From Bacillus sp. V59.32b (GTDB lineage Bacteria > Bacillota > Bacilli > Bacillales > DSM-1321), in contig NZ_QVTC01000076.1 of NCBI RefSeq assembly GCF_003429085.1, positions 1-44,013 on the forward strand: DNA of 44,013 nucleotides, given 5' to 3'. This document shows positions 34,157-42,723 of the stretch, in pieces (the first letter of the stretch is position 1; the number at the start of each line of letters is the position of its first letter). The translations under genes and the position numbers were made by a program. A model generated the notes under the pieces. It was not told the DNA's origin and searched no databases. It worked only from the letters and a program-made list of their open reading frames with translations.

Positions 34157-35413
34157 ATGAATCATATGTCTAAAAATTCAAAGCACTTAGCTGGTATCTC
34201 ACTGGCCGTCATGGGGACAGGGTTTATTTCCACTCTTCCTTTTGAAGGGCCTTTCATTATTGATTTATTACAAGGCGGCTTTGAGGCGGGTCTTGTAGGG
34301 GGATTGGCTGATTGGTTTGCCGTGACGGCTCTATTCCGGCATCCAATGGGAGTGCCTATTCCTCACACTGCGCTTTTACCGAAAAATCGAAAACGGGTGA
34401 CAAAGGCGCTAGTCTCTACGATAGAAAACGACTGGCTTTCAAAAGAAAGTATTAAAGATAAATTAAAACAGATTCATTTTACCGAGAAATTGCTGAACAT
34501 TACCGAAAAAGAGCTTCACTCGGATTATTTGAAAAAGGGAATCGTACAGACTTTAACTCGGTTAATCCACCATATTGACACCGAAAGGGTAGCGCCTTTT
34601 ATTGAGAAACAGCTGAAGGAGTCACTCACTTCACTTGAAGTGCGCGGGCTTCTTCAGTCTGCTGCCAATCAAGCACTGCTGAGCAGTTATGACAAACAGG
34701 CCTTTGATCTTTTACTGTTAAAAGCGGAAGAATGGTTAGTCCAAAAAAACCGTAATTATCAACTGGGGAGCTTCGCAATGCGTGCGATCGATAAAATCGA
34801 GGTAGACGGGATTTTTCAGTTTGCGCTTAAGTCTTTTCAAAGCATGGTGAACGAAGAAAAGCTCGGAAATATTCTCCAGAACCTTTTGCTGAACAATATA
34901 GCAAGCCTGCGTCAGGAAGACGATGCAAACCGCGAGGCAATCCTCTTGCGGCTTCGCACGACATTGCGGAATATAGGGGAGAACAAGCCATTAGTAGAAG
35001 AAATACAAAATCTGAAGGATCGTCTTATTTCAGATTGGGAGCCGGCTGAACAGGTAACTGGTATCCTCGAAAAGGTTCGTCAGCACGTCTTGGCCTTTGT
35101 CCAAGACAGCCGATTCATGGATGAATATTTCCTTCCGCTTATAACAAATTTGTTAAATGAGATAAAAGCGGATGAACAAAGAATCAATCAGATTGAAGGT
35201 TGGATTCAGGAACAAGCTAGCGTTCTTATAGAAGGCAATCACTCGAAAATTGGCAAGCTTGTAGAGGAGAACCTGGATAAGCTGGATGATAAGATGCTCA
35301 TAGAGATGATTGAAAATAACGTTGGGAAAGATCTGCAATGGATCAGAGTTAATGGAGCGGTTTGCGGATTTATTATCGGATTATTTTTAACAGGATTTAC
35401 AATGCTCGTATAA
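34157..35413 (+). CDS. DUF445 family membrane protein
   Basis: 418 residues. N-terminal hydrophobic segment (about 10-30) leading into the family hallmark GGFEAGLVGGLADWFAVTAL and FRHPMGVPIPHTALLPKNRK. A long helical cytoplasmic or peripheral region follows (about 75-395), and a C-terminal membrane helix (GAVCGFIIGLFLTGFTMLV). Same domain as E. coli YjiN and Bacillus YheB-type proteins, which are conserved but uncharacterised. ATG 34157 follows AAAGGATGA closely; ATG 34166 is a possible alternative. Followed by a terminator. Confidence 0.88.
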   Translation: MNHMSKNSKHLAGISLAVMGTGFISTLPFEGPFIIDLLQGGFEAGLVGGLADWFAVTALFRHPMGVPIPHTALLPKNRKRVTKALVSTIENDWLSKESIKDKLKQIHFTEKLLNITEKELHSDYLKKGIVQTLTRLIHHIDTERVAPFIEKQLKESLTSLEVRGLLQSAANQALLSSYDKQAFDLLLLKAEEWLVQKNRNYQLGSFAMRAIDKIEVDGIFQFALKSFQSMVNEEKLGNILQNLLLNNIASLRQEDDANREAILLRLRTTLRNIGENKPLVEEIQNLKDRLISDWEPAEQVTGILEKVRQHVLAFVQDSRFMDEYFLPLITNLLNEIKADEQRINQIEGWIQEQASVLIEGNHSKIGKLVEENLDKLDDKMLIEMIENNVGKDLQWIRVNGAVCGFIIGLFLTGFTMLV

Positions 35414-35426
35414 TTGCATTTTAAAG

Positions 35427-35455
35427 AGTCTCTCATTATGCTGAGAGGCTTTTTT
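35427..35455 (+). terminator. Terminator of DUF445 gene
   Basis: AGTCTCTCA / TGAGAGGCT with a 6-nt loop, then TTTTT. Confidence 0.8.
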
Positions 35456-35542
35456 GAGCTTTTAAAGAACAGACATTTCCCTGGAAAACCATGCATAGAA
35501 TAGATAAGAAATTACGATAGGATAAGGAAGGAAGAAATATCT

Positions 35543-35899
35543 TTGAAAAATAAAATAAAGATTTATCCTCTGCTGTTACTTGCTATAGTTTTGGTTCCAG
35601 TCGCATATTTTGAATCTGAATATGTGAAAACTTTGTATGACACTGAACCTTTATTGCTTGGACAAGCGAGCGGTGCTAATAATGAAACCACCATGGCCAT
35701 ACCTGAAGAAAAGGAGGAGACATCTGAAGAAAATTTGACATTACAGCTAGATCAAAGACTGGTCGATCGTGAAGAGGTAGACGGATATCTTGTGGAAACA
35801 TACCGGGAGTACGAGCTCTATGAAGACCAAGCAGGGAATGTTAAGAAAGTGATTCCTACCTCGAACTATGATTATATTCGTTATAAGCTGGATGAATAG
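35543..35899 (+). CDS. Small membrane-anchored extracytoplasmic protein, unknown
   Basis: 118 residues, TTG start at 35543 with AAGGAAGGAAG about ten bases upstream. One N-terminal hydrophobic helix (IYPLLLLAIVLVPVAYF, residues 7-23) without a lipobox. An acidic linker follows (PEEKEETSEENLTLQ), then a C-terminal region rich in Tyr/Glu (VDGYLVETYREYELYEDQ). No family recognised. Own terminator downstream. Confidence 0.65.
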   Translation: MKNKIKIYPLLLLAIVLVPVAYFESEYVKTLYDTEPLLLGQASGANNETTMAIPEEKEETSEENLTLQLDQRLVDREEVDGYLVETYREYELYEDQAGNVKKVIPTSNYDYIRYKLDE

Positions 35900-35911
35900 T
35901 TATGTTCATTA

Positions 35912-35950
35912 AAAGAGGGTTTCCGCCTAAAATGGAAGGGAACCCTCTTC
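35912..35950 (+). terminator. Terminator-like hairpin
   Basis: AAGAGGGTTTCC pairs with GGGAACCCTCTT (slight mismatch). Followed by TTGG, without a long T tract. Confidence 0.6.
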
Positions 35951-35956
35951 TTGGTA

Positions 35957-36049
35957 ATTCCGTAAAATTTTCATTTATTCCGTAAAACTAAGCGTAAATT
36001 CCGTAAAAATTCGAATTATTCCGTAAAACTATCCGTTGATTCCGTAATC
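35957..36049 (+). repeat. Five-copy ATTCCGTAAAA array with about 20.5-bp period
   Basis: ATTCCGTAA begins at 35957, 35977, 35998, 36018 and 36039. The first four continue AAA/AA and the fifth degenerates to TCG. Steps are 20, 21, 20 and 21 bp, almost two DNA helical turns, so all copies face the same side. The spacers differ in sequence. Non-coding, between a terminator and the TnrA boxes of tnrA. Confidence 0.85.
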
Positions 36050-36089
36050 GGGATTTATTAGAATTATAAGTATGAATCATCATAATATT

Positions 36090-36106
36090 TGTTAGATTAT
36101 ATAACA
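36090..36106. promoter_or_regulatory. TnrA/GlnR box 1
   Basis: TGTTAGATTATATAACA fits TGTNA-N7-TNACA exactly. Lies 119 nt upstream of the tnrA start. Confidence 0.75.
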
Positions 36107-36182
36107 TAACTTTTATTTTTAAAGTTTATTATCTAAAAATACAGATAATTCTTTGGAATTTATTTTCATTCGGCCTTGTTTA

Positions 36183-36199
36183 TGTTATATTACCTAACA
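36183..36199. promoter_or_regulatory. TnrA/GlnR box 2
   Basis: TGTTATATTACCTAACA, also an exact TGTNA-N7-TNACA match, 26 nt before the tnrA start. A site this close to the start would act as a repressor site, or as the core promoter with TATATTAC as its -10 region. Confidence 0.75.
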
Positions 36200-36224
36200 T
36201 AAACTTTCTGTCCGAGGTGATGAT

Positions 36225-36554
36225 ATGGGAAACGGAGATGCATCTTATAAAGATAAAAAGGTGATTTCAATAGGAGTGGTCAGCGAGTTAACGGGTCTGT
36301 CCGAAAGGCAGATTCGATATTATGAAGAAAGAAATCTCATTTTTCCCGAAAGAGCGGAAAAGGGTAACCGCAAGTACTCTTTTGCCGATGTTGAAGACTT
36401 AATGGATATCGCGAATAAAATAGAAGATGGTGTACAAACATACGAAATCAGGCAGGAAATGATAAGAGAGGGCAAGAAGGAAGATCGGCGAACAACCCGC
36501 GAAAGAATGCTCAGAGGCCAGTTGAATGCCCAATTTGGCATACGAAAAAAATAA
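36225..36554 (+). CDS. tnrA: TnrA, global nitrogen regulator (MerR family)
   Basis: 109 residues. MerR-type winged helix [60 protein letters not shown], almost identical in plan to B. subtilis TnrA (110 aa). The short C-terminal helix ending [12 protein letters not shown] is the part that binds feedback-inhibited glutamine synthetase, which blocks DNA binding in nitrogen excess. GAGGTGATGAT precedes the ATG. Two consensus TnrA boxes upstream point to autoregulation. Convergent with an amino-acid permease gene across a shared terminator. Confidence 0.93.
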   Translation: MGNGDASYKDKKVISIGVVSELTGLSERQIRYYEERNLIFPERAEKGNRKYSFADVEDLMDIANKIEDGVQTYEIRQEMIREGKKEDRRTTRERMLRGQLNAQFGIRKK

Positions 36555-36582
36555 AATAAACAAGGCAGATACCTAAAAGAGA

Positions 36583-36618
36583 AAAAAACACTTTGAATAA
36601 GGTTTCAAAGTGTTTTTT
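36583..36618. terminator. Bidirectional terminator between tnrA and permease gene
   Basis: AAAAAACACTTTGAA / TTCAAAGTGTTTTTT with a 6-nt loop. A and T runs on both sides serve both convergent genes. Confidence 0.88.
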
Positions 36619-36633
36619 AAGACTTTTTCCTTT

Positions 36634-37965
36634 TCATTTTCGGACAATGAACGAGAGTATTGCAAGTATTGATACAGTCACCAGACATACGGCAGATCCG
36701 ATGAGATTATTTGGATTAAAAATAAAAGCAAGAAAGATAAGCGATAACGAGACGATCGCAAATATGGTCGTATATGGATGCCACTTCACCCGGAAGTCAG
36801 GTTGTTCTTTGTACCCCGTCCGGAGCTTTAGTTGAGCTGAACAAATACTTATCCATAACAGAAGAACCGTAAAACCCGGAATGGTCATTAAATAACTTAT
36901 GATTCGTTCGGGTGACATATAAGCCAAGAACACACCGATCAATAGGCATGTTGCAGCTAGCAGAATTCCTTTGAGAGGAATGCCTTTTTTAGTTGTTTGC
37001 AACAAGCCTTTTGGCGCTTCTCCGCTTTGGGCCATTGAATACAATGTTCGAGATGTGGCGTAGATGCCCGAGTTAGCGGCTGAAAGTACAGCTGTTAACA
37101 GAACGAAATTCATAATATGAGCGGCCCCGGGGAGTCCTGATAAACTGAAAACCTGAACGAAAGGACTGTCTTCGCCCGAAACTTGGTTCCAGGGCATGAT
37201 CCCGCAAATGATAAGAATCGGAAGGATGTAAAAAAAGATAACCCGCCAAACGGCCCCTTTGATTATTTTGGGGAGCACCTTCTTAGCATCTCTCGTTTCT
37301 GTCACGGCCACCCCAATTAATTCAGCGCCCCCATAGGAAAACATAACAACCAATAGCGCGCTAAAAATTCCGTTGAGCCCATTAGGGAAAAATCCGCCAT
37401 GTGCCGTATAGTTTGAGAAGGGATCGGGAGTGGAGCTGGGAAAAAAACCTAATATGATCAGAAGTCCTAGAACAATAAAAGCAATAATTGCAATTATCTT
37501 AATTCCTGCAAACCAAAACTCAAGTTCTCCATAAAACTTTACATGAAACAAATTAATCCCGATTACTACCGCAGCACAAAGCAAGCTGAAAAGCCATAAC
37601 GGGACAGAGGGGTACCAGTATTGCAAGAAGCTTCCTGCTGCCAGCAATTCGACAATGATTACAATGATCCAATTAAACCAATAGAGCCATCCAACGACAA
37701 AGGATATCCGAAAACCAAACGCTTTATTAACAAGGTTTTGAACGTTTGAGTCCGGAAAAGCCATCGCCATTTCTCCTAAAGCAGCCATGACAATGAATAG
37801 TAGGATCCCCCCGGCTAAATAGGCAAAGACGACACTTGGGCCTGCCATATTTAATGTATCTGAGCTGCCTTTAAAAATACCGGTTCCAATCATGCCCGCC
37901 AGTGCAATAAACATCACATGCCTGGGCAATAACCCTTTTTGTAAATCATGATGCCTTTCTTCCAT
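36634..37965 (-). CDS. Amino acid permease (APC superfamily, AAT family)
   Basis: 443 residues from ATG 37965 (CAGGA eight bases upstream). Twelve membrane helices. Helix 1 carries the substrate motif ALAGMIGTGIFKGSSDTL, and the AAT signature continues through GPSVVFAYLAGGILLFIVMA and ALGEMAMAFP. Helix 6 region FSYGGAELIGVAVTETRDAK and helix 8 SAANSGIYATSRTLYSMAQ are typical. Proton-coupled uptake of a neutral amino acid is likely (YbxG/AapA-like); the substrate cannot be fixed. Being next to tnrA suggests nitrogen control, but I see no consensus TnrA box upstream. Confidence 0.88.
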   Translation of the reverse strand: MEERHHDLQKGLLPRHVMFIALAGMIGTGIFKGSSDTLNMAGPSVVFAYLAGGILLFIVMAALGEMAMAFPDSNVQNLVNKAFGFRISFVVGWLYWFNWIIVIIVELLAAGSFLQYWYPSVPLWLFSLLCAAVVIGINLFHVKFYGELEFWFAGIKIIAIIAFIVLGLLIILGFFPSSTPDPFSNYTAHGGFFPNGLNGIFSALLVVMFSYGGAELIGVAVTETRDAKKVLPKIIKGAVWRVIFFYILPILIICGIMPWNQVSGEDSPFVQVFSLSGLPGAAHIMNFVLLTAVLSAANSGIYATSRTLYSMAQSGEAPKGLLQTTKKGIPLKGILLAATCLLIGVFLAYMSPERIISYLMTIPGFTVLLLWISICSAQLKLRTGYKEQPDFRVKWHPYTTIFAIVSLSLIFLAFIFNPNNLIGSAVCLVTVSILAILSFIVRK

Positions 37966-38239
37966 ATGGGTATTCCTGCCTTTCTTAAAATCGTTATCTA
38001 TACACACTTTCGTGCTTTTGGGTGTTAAAGTACATTATATTAAAATAACATTTTAATGGAAGATGTCAACATGTGTCATATAAACAGGAGTCACCGAGGC
38101 GACATAGAATTAAATAAGGAAATGAATGAGGTGTTGAAATCGAGACATATAATTGAATAATAGAAACTTTCATTGAATAATATATGTAAAAACAAAATGA
38201 GTATTGGTACAATTAAATGTAAAGAAGGAGACTACTACA

Positions 38240-38560
38240 ATGAAAATTAATTTGATGATTTTTATTGCATCAGTAAAAGAACAAAAAGAAAATAATATTC
38301 AAGAATTAATGATGAAAACATTTGAATCTAATATTCGTCCTGTTGAAGGGGATATAATAGATGATCCAGGATTCCATTCTGGATTTCATAATGGATATGA
38401 AGTTGTAAAAGTTACGATCAATTATGCTTTAAACGAATGTTTTGTTTCGCTACACCCACTTGTGTTAGAAATGGAAGAAATTAAGATAGAAACCTATATA
38501 GGGAAACTTGAAGCACACGGTTGGCGTGTTGTTTCAAAAGAAGAATTGAAAAGTATGTAA
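38240..38560 (+). CDS. Small soluble protein, unknown
   Basis: 106 residues from ATG 38240 (AAGAAGGAG eight bases upstream). Acidic, mixed alpha/beta: MKINLMIFIASVKEQKENNI, IIDDPGFHSGFHNGYEVVKV, ECFVSLHPLVLEMEEIKIET, KLEAHGWRVVSKEEL. No signal or membrane segment and no recognised motif. AT-rich relative to its neighbours, and it sits beside decayed fragments, so it may be a recent arrival. Confidence 0.6.
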   Translation: MKINLMIFIASVKEQKENNIQELMMKTFESNIRPVEGDIIDDPGFHSGFHNGYEVVKVTINYALNECFVSLHPLVLEMEEIKIETYIGKLEAHGWRVVSKEELKSM

Positions 38561-38704
38561 AAACACTTCGTTTTTTCAGAAGGGTTTTTTCTAGAGGTTT
38601 GAGAAAATAGACTAACAGGAGCTTTAGTAGAATAACCAATTAAACAACTTTTATCGATTTTGAGGCCAAGAAGAGATTGAAATGATATAAATTAAATAAC
38701 TATA

Positions 38705-38741
38705 AAGAGCCTTGCTACATATGAAGTGTAGTAAGGCTCTT
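38705..38741. terminator. Strong hairpin, terminator-like
   Basis: AAGAGCCTTGCTACA / TGTAGTAAGGCTCTT, one mismatch, with T-rich DNA following on the plus strand. Confidence 0.65.
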
Positions 38742-39002
38742 ATTCTTTTATAGGGTACAGACAGAGAAACGGTAAAAAAGTACGTTAAGGTTGGAAACCA
38801 TTTTACATAAAAGGAATGTCCCAATAATGCCCGTTTTTGGTTCTTGATTAAATGCCGCTTCATGTACTCTAAAAATGGCAATTTTATTGGGATTCTCATA
38901 AAGATAGAGTCTTAAACGTTAAGGATAAATTAATAGAAGAAGTGATTGAAACACATTATTTAGGTCAGGGGAACAAGCCTTAAAAAATTTTAAAAATAGT
39001 TA

Positions 39003-39031
39003 TTTACAAATTTTGTACACAGGAGTATAGT
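39003..39031 (+). promoter_or_regulatory. Promoter of the kimA riboswitch transcript
   Basis: TTTACA (39003-39008), 17-nt spacer, TATAGT (39026-39031), about 25 nt upstream of the riboswitch. Confidence 0.6.
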
Positions 39032-39056
39032 TATCATCAGTTTCAGATTTCTATAT

Positions 39057-39180
39057 CGCTTAATCCTTTATTGGAGCGGGGGACCCACTATTTAAGGTGA
39101 TTTTTTCACCTGGGGTGAATCCTATTAACGTAGGTAGGGCTACTCTTTTGGCCCGAATCCGACAGCTAACTCCGTAAGCG
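39057..39180 (+). promoter_or_regulatory. c-di-AMP riboswitch (ydaO-yuaA class)
   Basis: P1 CGCTTA (39057-39062) pairs with TAAGCG (39175-39180). Conserved ydaO elements in order: GGAGCGGGGGACCCA, the helper hairpin GGTGATTTTTTCACC, GGGGTGAATCCTAT, TAGGTAGGGCTACTC, GGCCCGAATCCGACAGCTAA and CTCCGTAAGCG. c-di-AMP binding favours the terminator that follows, so high c-di-AMP (high K+) turns kimA off. Directly upstream of kimA, its standard target. Confidence 0.95.
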
Positions 39181-39226
39181 TTCTTGAGAGAGGAAGTGGA
39201 GCTGGTGAGACAAAAATTTCTTGAAT

Positions 39227-39264
39227 GTCCACTAGGCTGTTTGCTGTGCCTTGTGGGCTTTTTG
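39227..39264 (+). terminator. Riboswitch-controlled terminator
   Basis: GTCCACTAGGC / GCCTTGTGGGC (imperfect) then TTTTTG. Expression platform of the c-di-AMP riboswitch. Confidence 0.8.
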
Positions 39265-39326
39265 TTGTTGGGAAATTTGTTTAAACAGCAGGAAATATAC
39301 AAAAACAGAATGATGGTGGTGGGGTT

Positions 39327-41153
39327 ATGATATCCGCGTTAAAAAGATTTTTAATCGGTCGGCCATTAAAATCAACAGAACTAGGGGAACAAAAATTAAA
39401 CAAACGGAAAGCATTGGCTATCCTTTCTTCGGATGCTCTTTCATCAGTTGCTTACGGCCCGGAGCAGATCCTGCTCGTTTTAATTACAGTAGGTACAGTC
39501 GCTTTTTGGTATTCGATTCCGATTGCAATCGGAGTACTCATACTCTTGACGGCTCTTATTCTTTCATACAGGCAAATCATTTTTTCCTATTCACATGGTG
39601 GCGGAGCATATGTGGTGTCGAAGGAAAACCTCGGAGAGAATCCGGGATTGATAGCAGGCGGCTCGCTTCTGGTCGATTATATTCTGACCGTTGCGGTGAG
39701 TGTTTCAGCCGGCACGGATGCTATTACTTCCGCGTTTCCTGTTTTGCATGACCATAATGTGGCGATTGCCAGCTTACTGGTTGTTTTCATTACGATCCTA
39801 AACCTGAGGGGGATAACCGAGTCGGCTTCTATTCTGGCATACCCGGTCTATTTGTTTGTTCTGGCGCTATTTATCTTAATCGGGGTAGGGTTGTATAAAA
39901 TCATTACCGGTGATGTCTCACCGGATCTGCATGCTCCAATTGGAACACCAGTTGCAGGCATCACGTTGTTTTTATTATTAAGGGCGTTTGCATCTGGAAG
40001 TTCTGCGTTAACCGGGGTTGAAGCTATATCCAATGCTATTCCGAATTTCAAGGATCCGGCTCCAAATAATGCAGCCAAAACATTGCTTGCTATGGGTGGC
40101 TTGCTTGCCGTCTTATTTTCAGGGATTGTTGTCTTAGCGTATTATTACGGAATTTCTCCTCAAGTGGAAGAAACGGTCATATCACAGATTGCATCTGAAA
40201 CTTTTGGAAGGAACTTCATGTATTTCTTTATACAAGGTACAACTGCGTTGATCCTGGTCCTTGCTGCGAATACCGGTTACTCGGCCTTTCCTTTACTTGC
40301 GTTCAATCTGGCGAGTGATAAGTACATTCCTAGAATGTTCACGATCAGAGGAGATCGATTGGGATACTCAAATGGAATCATTACGCTTGGAGTCACGTCT
40401 ATCCTTTTGATTGTTGTGTTTAACGGACAAACCGAACAGCTTATTCCTCTCTATGCAGTTGGAGTGTTCATTCCATTCACTCTATCGCAGACAGGAATGC
40501 TTGTAAAATGGATCCGTGAAAAACCGAAAGGATGGATGGTTAAATTAGCGATCAACTTTGTTGGGGCCTTGATTAGCTTTACCGTCATGATGATTTTCTT
40601 TTTGACAAAGTTCGGGCAGGTATGGCCCGTATTAATCTTTTTGCCGCTCATTGTTTTTGCCTTTCACCGGGTGAAAAAGCATTATCAATCCGTTGGTGAA
40701 CAATTGAGTATACAAAGTTGCGAACCGGCTATCCCGATTGAAGGGAATGTCGTTATAGTCCCTGTTGCCGGGATTACTCATGTGGTTGAAAACTCATTGA
40801 ATTATGCGAAATCCCTGTCAGCCAATCAGATTATTGCTGTGTACGTTGCTTTTGATAGGGAAGATGAAAAACGATTTGAAGAGAGATGGAGTAAATGGCA
40901 GCCTGATATAAGGCTTGTCACTTTACACTCATCTTACCGGAGCATCATTCAACCGCTGACTAAGTTTATAGATAAAGTAGAAAAAAAGGCGAGGGAATCG
41001 AAATACCGGGTAACGGTAATCATCCCACAATTTATCCCAAAAAAAGGCTGGCACAATATTCTTCACAATCAATCCAGCTTATTAATTCGTGCTTATCTGC
41101 TTTATAGAAGGAATATAATTGTGACGACCGTACCTTATCATCTAAAGAAATAA
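39327..41153 (+). CDS. kimA: High-affinity K+/H+ symporter KimA (YdaO)
   Basis: 608 residues, APC-superfamily potassium importer. The family opening AILSSDALSSVAYGPEQILL is followed by twelve membrane helices (about 25-455), with YSHGGGAYVVSKENLGENPG and ASGSSALTGVEAISNAIPNF at the ion path. A cytoplasmic C-terminal USP-like domain (about 470-608) is the region through which c-di-AMP also inhibits B. subtilis KimA directly. GGTGGTGGGG precedes the ATG. Controlled by the upstream ydaO riboswitch, so one second messenger acts on both RNA and protein. Shares a terminator with the convergent mpfA-like gene. Confidence 0.94.
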   Translation: MISALKRFLIGRPLKSTELGEQKLNKRKALAILSSDALSSVAYGPEQILLVLITVGTVAFWYSIPIAIGVLILLTALILSYRQIIFSYSHGGGAYVVSKENLGENPGLIAGGSLLVDYILTVAVSVSAGTDAITSAFPVLHDHNVAIASLLVVFITILNLRGITESASILAYPVYLFVLALFILIGVGLYKIITGDVSPDLHAPIGTPVAGITLFLLLRAFASGSSALTGVEAISNAIPNFKDPAPNNAAKTLLAMGGLLAVLFSGIVVLAYYYGISPQVEETVISQIASETFGRNFMYFFIQGTTALILVLAANTGYSAFPLLAFNLASDKYIPRMFTIRGDRLGYSNGIITLGVTSILLIVVFNGQTEQLIPLYAVGVFIPFTLSQTGMLVKWIREKPKGWMVKLAINFVGALISFTVMMIFFLTKFGQVWPVLIFLPLIVFAFHRVKKHYQSVGEQLSIQSCEPAIPIEGNVVIVPVAGITHVVENSLNYAKSLSANQIIAVYVAFDREDEKRFEERWSKWQPDIRLVTLHSSYRSIIQPLTKFIDKVEKKARESKYRVTVIIPQFIPKKGWHNILHNQSSLLIRAYLLYRRNIIVTTVPYHLKK

Positions 41154-41155
41154 TA

Positions 41156-41203
41156 AAAAAGGGATCCTTCGTGTTATTCATACGAGGGATCCCCTTTTTT
41201 TTC
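41156..41203. terminator. Bidirectional terminator between kimA and mpfA-like gene
   Basis: AAAAAGGGATCCTTCGT / ACGAGGGATCCCCTTTTT (one mismatch), with A run before and T run after. Confidence 0.88.
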
Positions 41204-41220
41204 TGTTGATAAAGAATTAT

Positions 41221-42516
41221 TTAGGTTTTTTTAACTTCGATAAATGAGATATGGTGGCCGTCTATCTCTTTAACTTTGAAGGTATAACCTTCTTCTTCTA
41301 ATTCATCACCAATTTTGACATCATAGCTGTGGGTCAGGAACCATCCTCCGAGCGTATCGACATCTTCTTCAGATAGATGGGTTCCGAGAGTGTCATTCAC
41401 CTCTGTGATTAACACTTTGGAATTAAAGATATAATGATTCTCATTCAATTTACGAACGTCGGAAATTTCATCTGCGTCAAATTCGTCGCGGATTTCGCCG
41501 ACAATTTCTTCAAGGATATCCTCAACTGTTACAATCCCTGAGGTTCCGCCATATTCATCAAAAAGAACGGCCATATGGGTCTGTTCTTTTTGCATTTTAA
41601 CTAATAAATCATGGATCGGTATCGTTTCAATGACGCGGATAATCGGTTTAATAAACGGCTTTAACGGGATTTCTTCCATCAAAGATTCTCTCGAAATCTT
41701 AGCTGTGAGTATTTCTTTAATGTTAACAATCCCTAATATATTATCTTTATCACCGTCAACTACAGGGTATCTAGTGTACTTTTCGTCCCGGATGGTTGTC
41801 AGGATATCATCAATTTTATCATCGATCGAAAAACTGATGATTTCAGTGCGGGGCACCATGATTTCTTTAGCAATCCGCTCATCGAATTCAAAGATGTTGT
41901 TTACATATTTCAATTCGTTTTGATTAATTTCCCCGCTTTTATAACTCTCAGAGAGAAGAAACCGCAGTTCCTCTTCCGAATGGGCCAACTCGTGCTCTGA
42001 AGCTGGTTTCAATCCAAACAGGCCTACAATGAAACGGGCAGATCCATTCAGGACCCAGATAAACGGAAACATTAATTTATAAAACCAAATAATTGGTTTA
42101 GAGAATGCAAGAGTAACAGCTTCAGATTTTTGGATTGCCACCGTTTTCGGAGCAAGTTCACCCACTACCACGTGCAAAAAGGTTACGAGGGAAAAGGCGA
42201 TAATTAGGGCAATAATATGGGATGTATTTTCCCCGATATTATAATTAAGGAAAATCGGTTCTAAGAAATCTGCAATTGTAGGTTCCCCCAGCCAACCTAT
42301 TCCCAATGCTGTAACGGTAATCCCTAATTGGCAGGCGGATAAATATTCATCCAAATGTGAAGTTACCCTTTTAGCCGCTACGGCTCCTGCCTTGCCCTCA
42401 AGTATAAGCTGTTCCAACCTTGAACTTCTAATTCTGATTATCGCAAATTCGGTTGCAACGAAAAATGCGGTCAAAGCAATTAACAAGATCAATAAGATTA
42501 CATTAACAATTTCCAA
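41221..42516 (-). CDS. mpfA: CNNM/CorC-type Mg2+ efflux protein (MpfA/YhdP family)
   Basis: 431 residues. DUF21 membrane domain with about four helices (1-190; [60 protein letters not shown]), a CBS-pair (about 205-335; [21 protein letters not shown]-like motif, [20 protein letters not shown]) and a CorC_HlyC domain (about 345-431). It aligns throughout with B. subtilis YhdP (MpfA), which exports Mg2+. The start is TTG 42516: an in-frame TAA lies 9 bases upstream and no ATG is available. The Shine-Dalgarno sequence is unusually distant and separated by a perfect hairpin (see 42517-42549). Confidence 0.9.
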   Translation of the reverse strand: MEIVNVILLILLIALTAFFVATEFAIIRIRSSRLEQLILEGKAGAVAAKRVTSHLDEYLSACQLGITVTALGIGWLGEPTIADFLEPIFLNYNIGENTSHIIALIIAFSLVTFLHVVVGELAPKTVAIQKSEAVTLAFSKPIIWFYKLMFPFIWVLNGSARFIVGLFGLKPASEHELAHSEEELRFLLSESYKSGEINQNELKYVNNIFEFDERIAKEIMVPRTEIISFSIDDKIDDILTTIRDEKYTRYPVVDGDKDNILGIVNIKEILTAKISRESLMEEIPLKPFIKPIIRVIETIPIHDLLVKMQKEQTHMAVLFDEYGGTSGIVTVEDILEEIVGEIRDEFDADEISDVRKLNENHYIFNSKVLITEVNDTLGTHLSEEDVDTLGGWFLTHSYDVKIGDELEEEGYTFKVKEIDGHHISFIEVKKT

Positions 42517-42549
42517 AAAGTAGCCTTACTTAGTAAGGCGTTCACCTCC
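42517..42549 (-). promoter_or_regulatory. Hairpin-bridged Shine-Dalgarno of the mpfA-like gene
   Basis: Minus strand order: GGAGGTGAA (42549-42541), one base, a perfect 7-bp stem GCCTTAC/GTAAGGC with a 3-nt loop (42539-42523), six bases, then TTG 42516. Linear spacing is 24 nt, far too long. If the hairpin folds, the effective spacing is 7 nt, the optimum. A weak AAGG inside the stem's 3' arm could be used only when the stem is open. Confidence 0.65.
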
Positions 42550-42723
42550 ATGTGCTAAGAAATATTAGTCTTCTTCTTGATTACCCTGAAAGAAGCTCAT
42601 CACAAACTTATTTCATTCGAAAAGTGATATTAAAGTGGTTTGTTCTGAAACGTCCCCCAGAATTTGAAGGTACAATCTAAATATGCTAGGGGCCAATATA
42701 TCTGAGTTGGCCTCTAGCTATAC

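Larger units (their letters stand above)
38561..39050. other. Non-coding region with coding relics
   Basis: No intact gene. Open fragments include TDRETVKKYVKVGNHF (near 38757-38806), which resembles the HTH end of a transposase, and a stretch ending IEEVIETHYLGQGNKP before the stop at about 38983. Neither has a start or complete domain. A strong hairpin lies at 38705-38741. Confidence 0.4.

Noticed and set aside
38757-38983. Transposase-like and other coding relics
   Set aside because: Fragments of 16-33 residues in different frames without inverted repeats; cannot be assigned to an insertion sequence.
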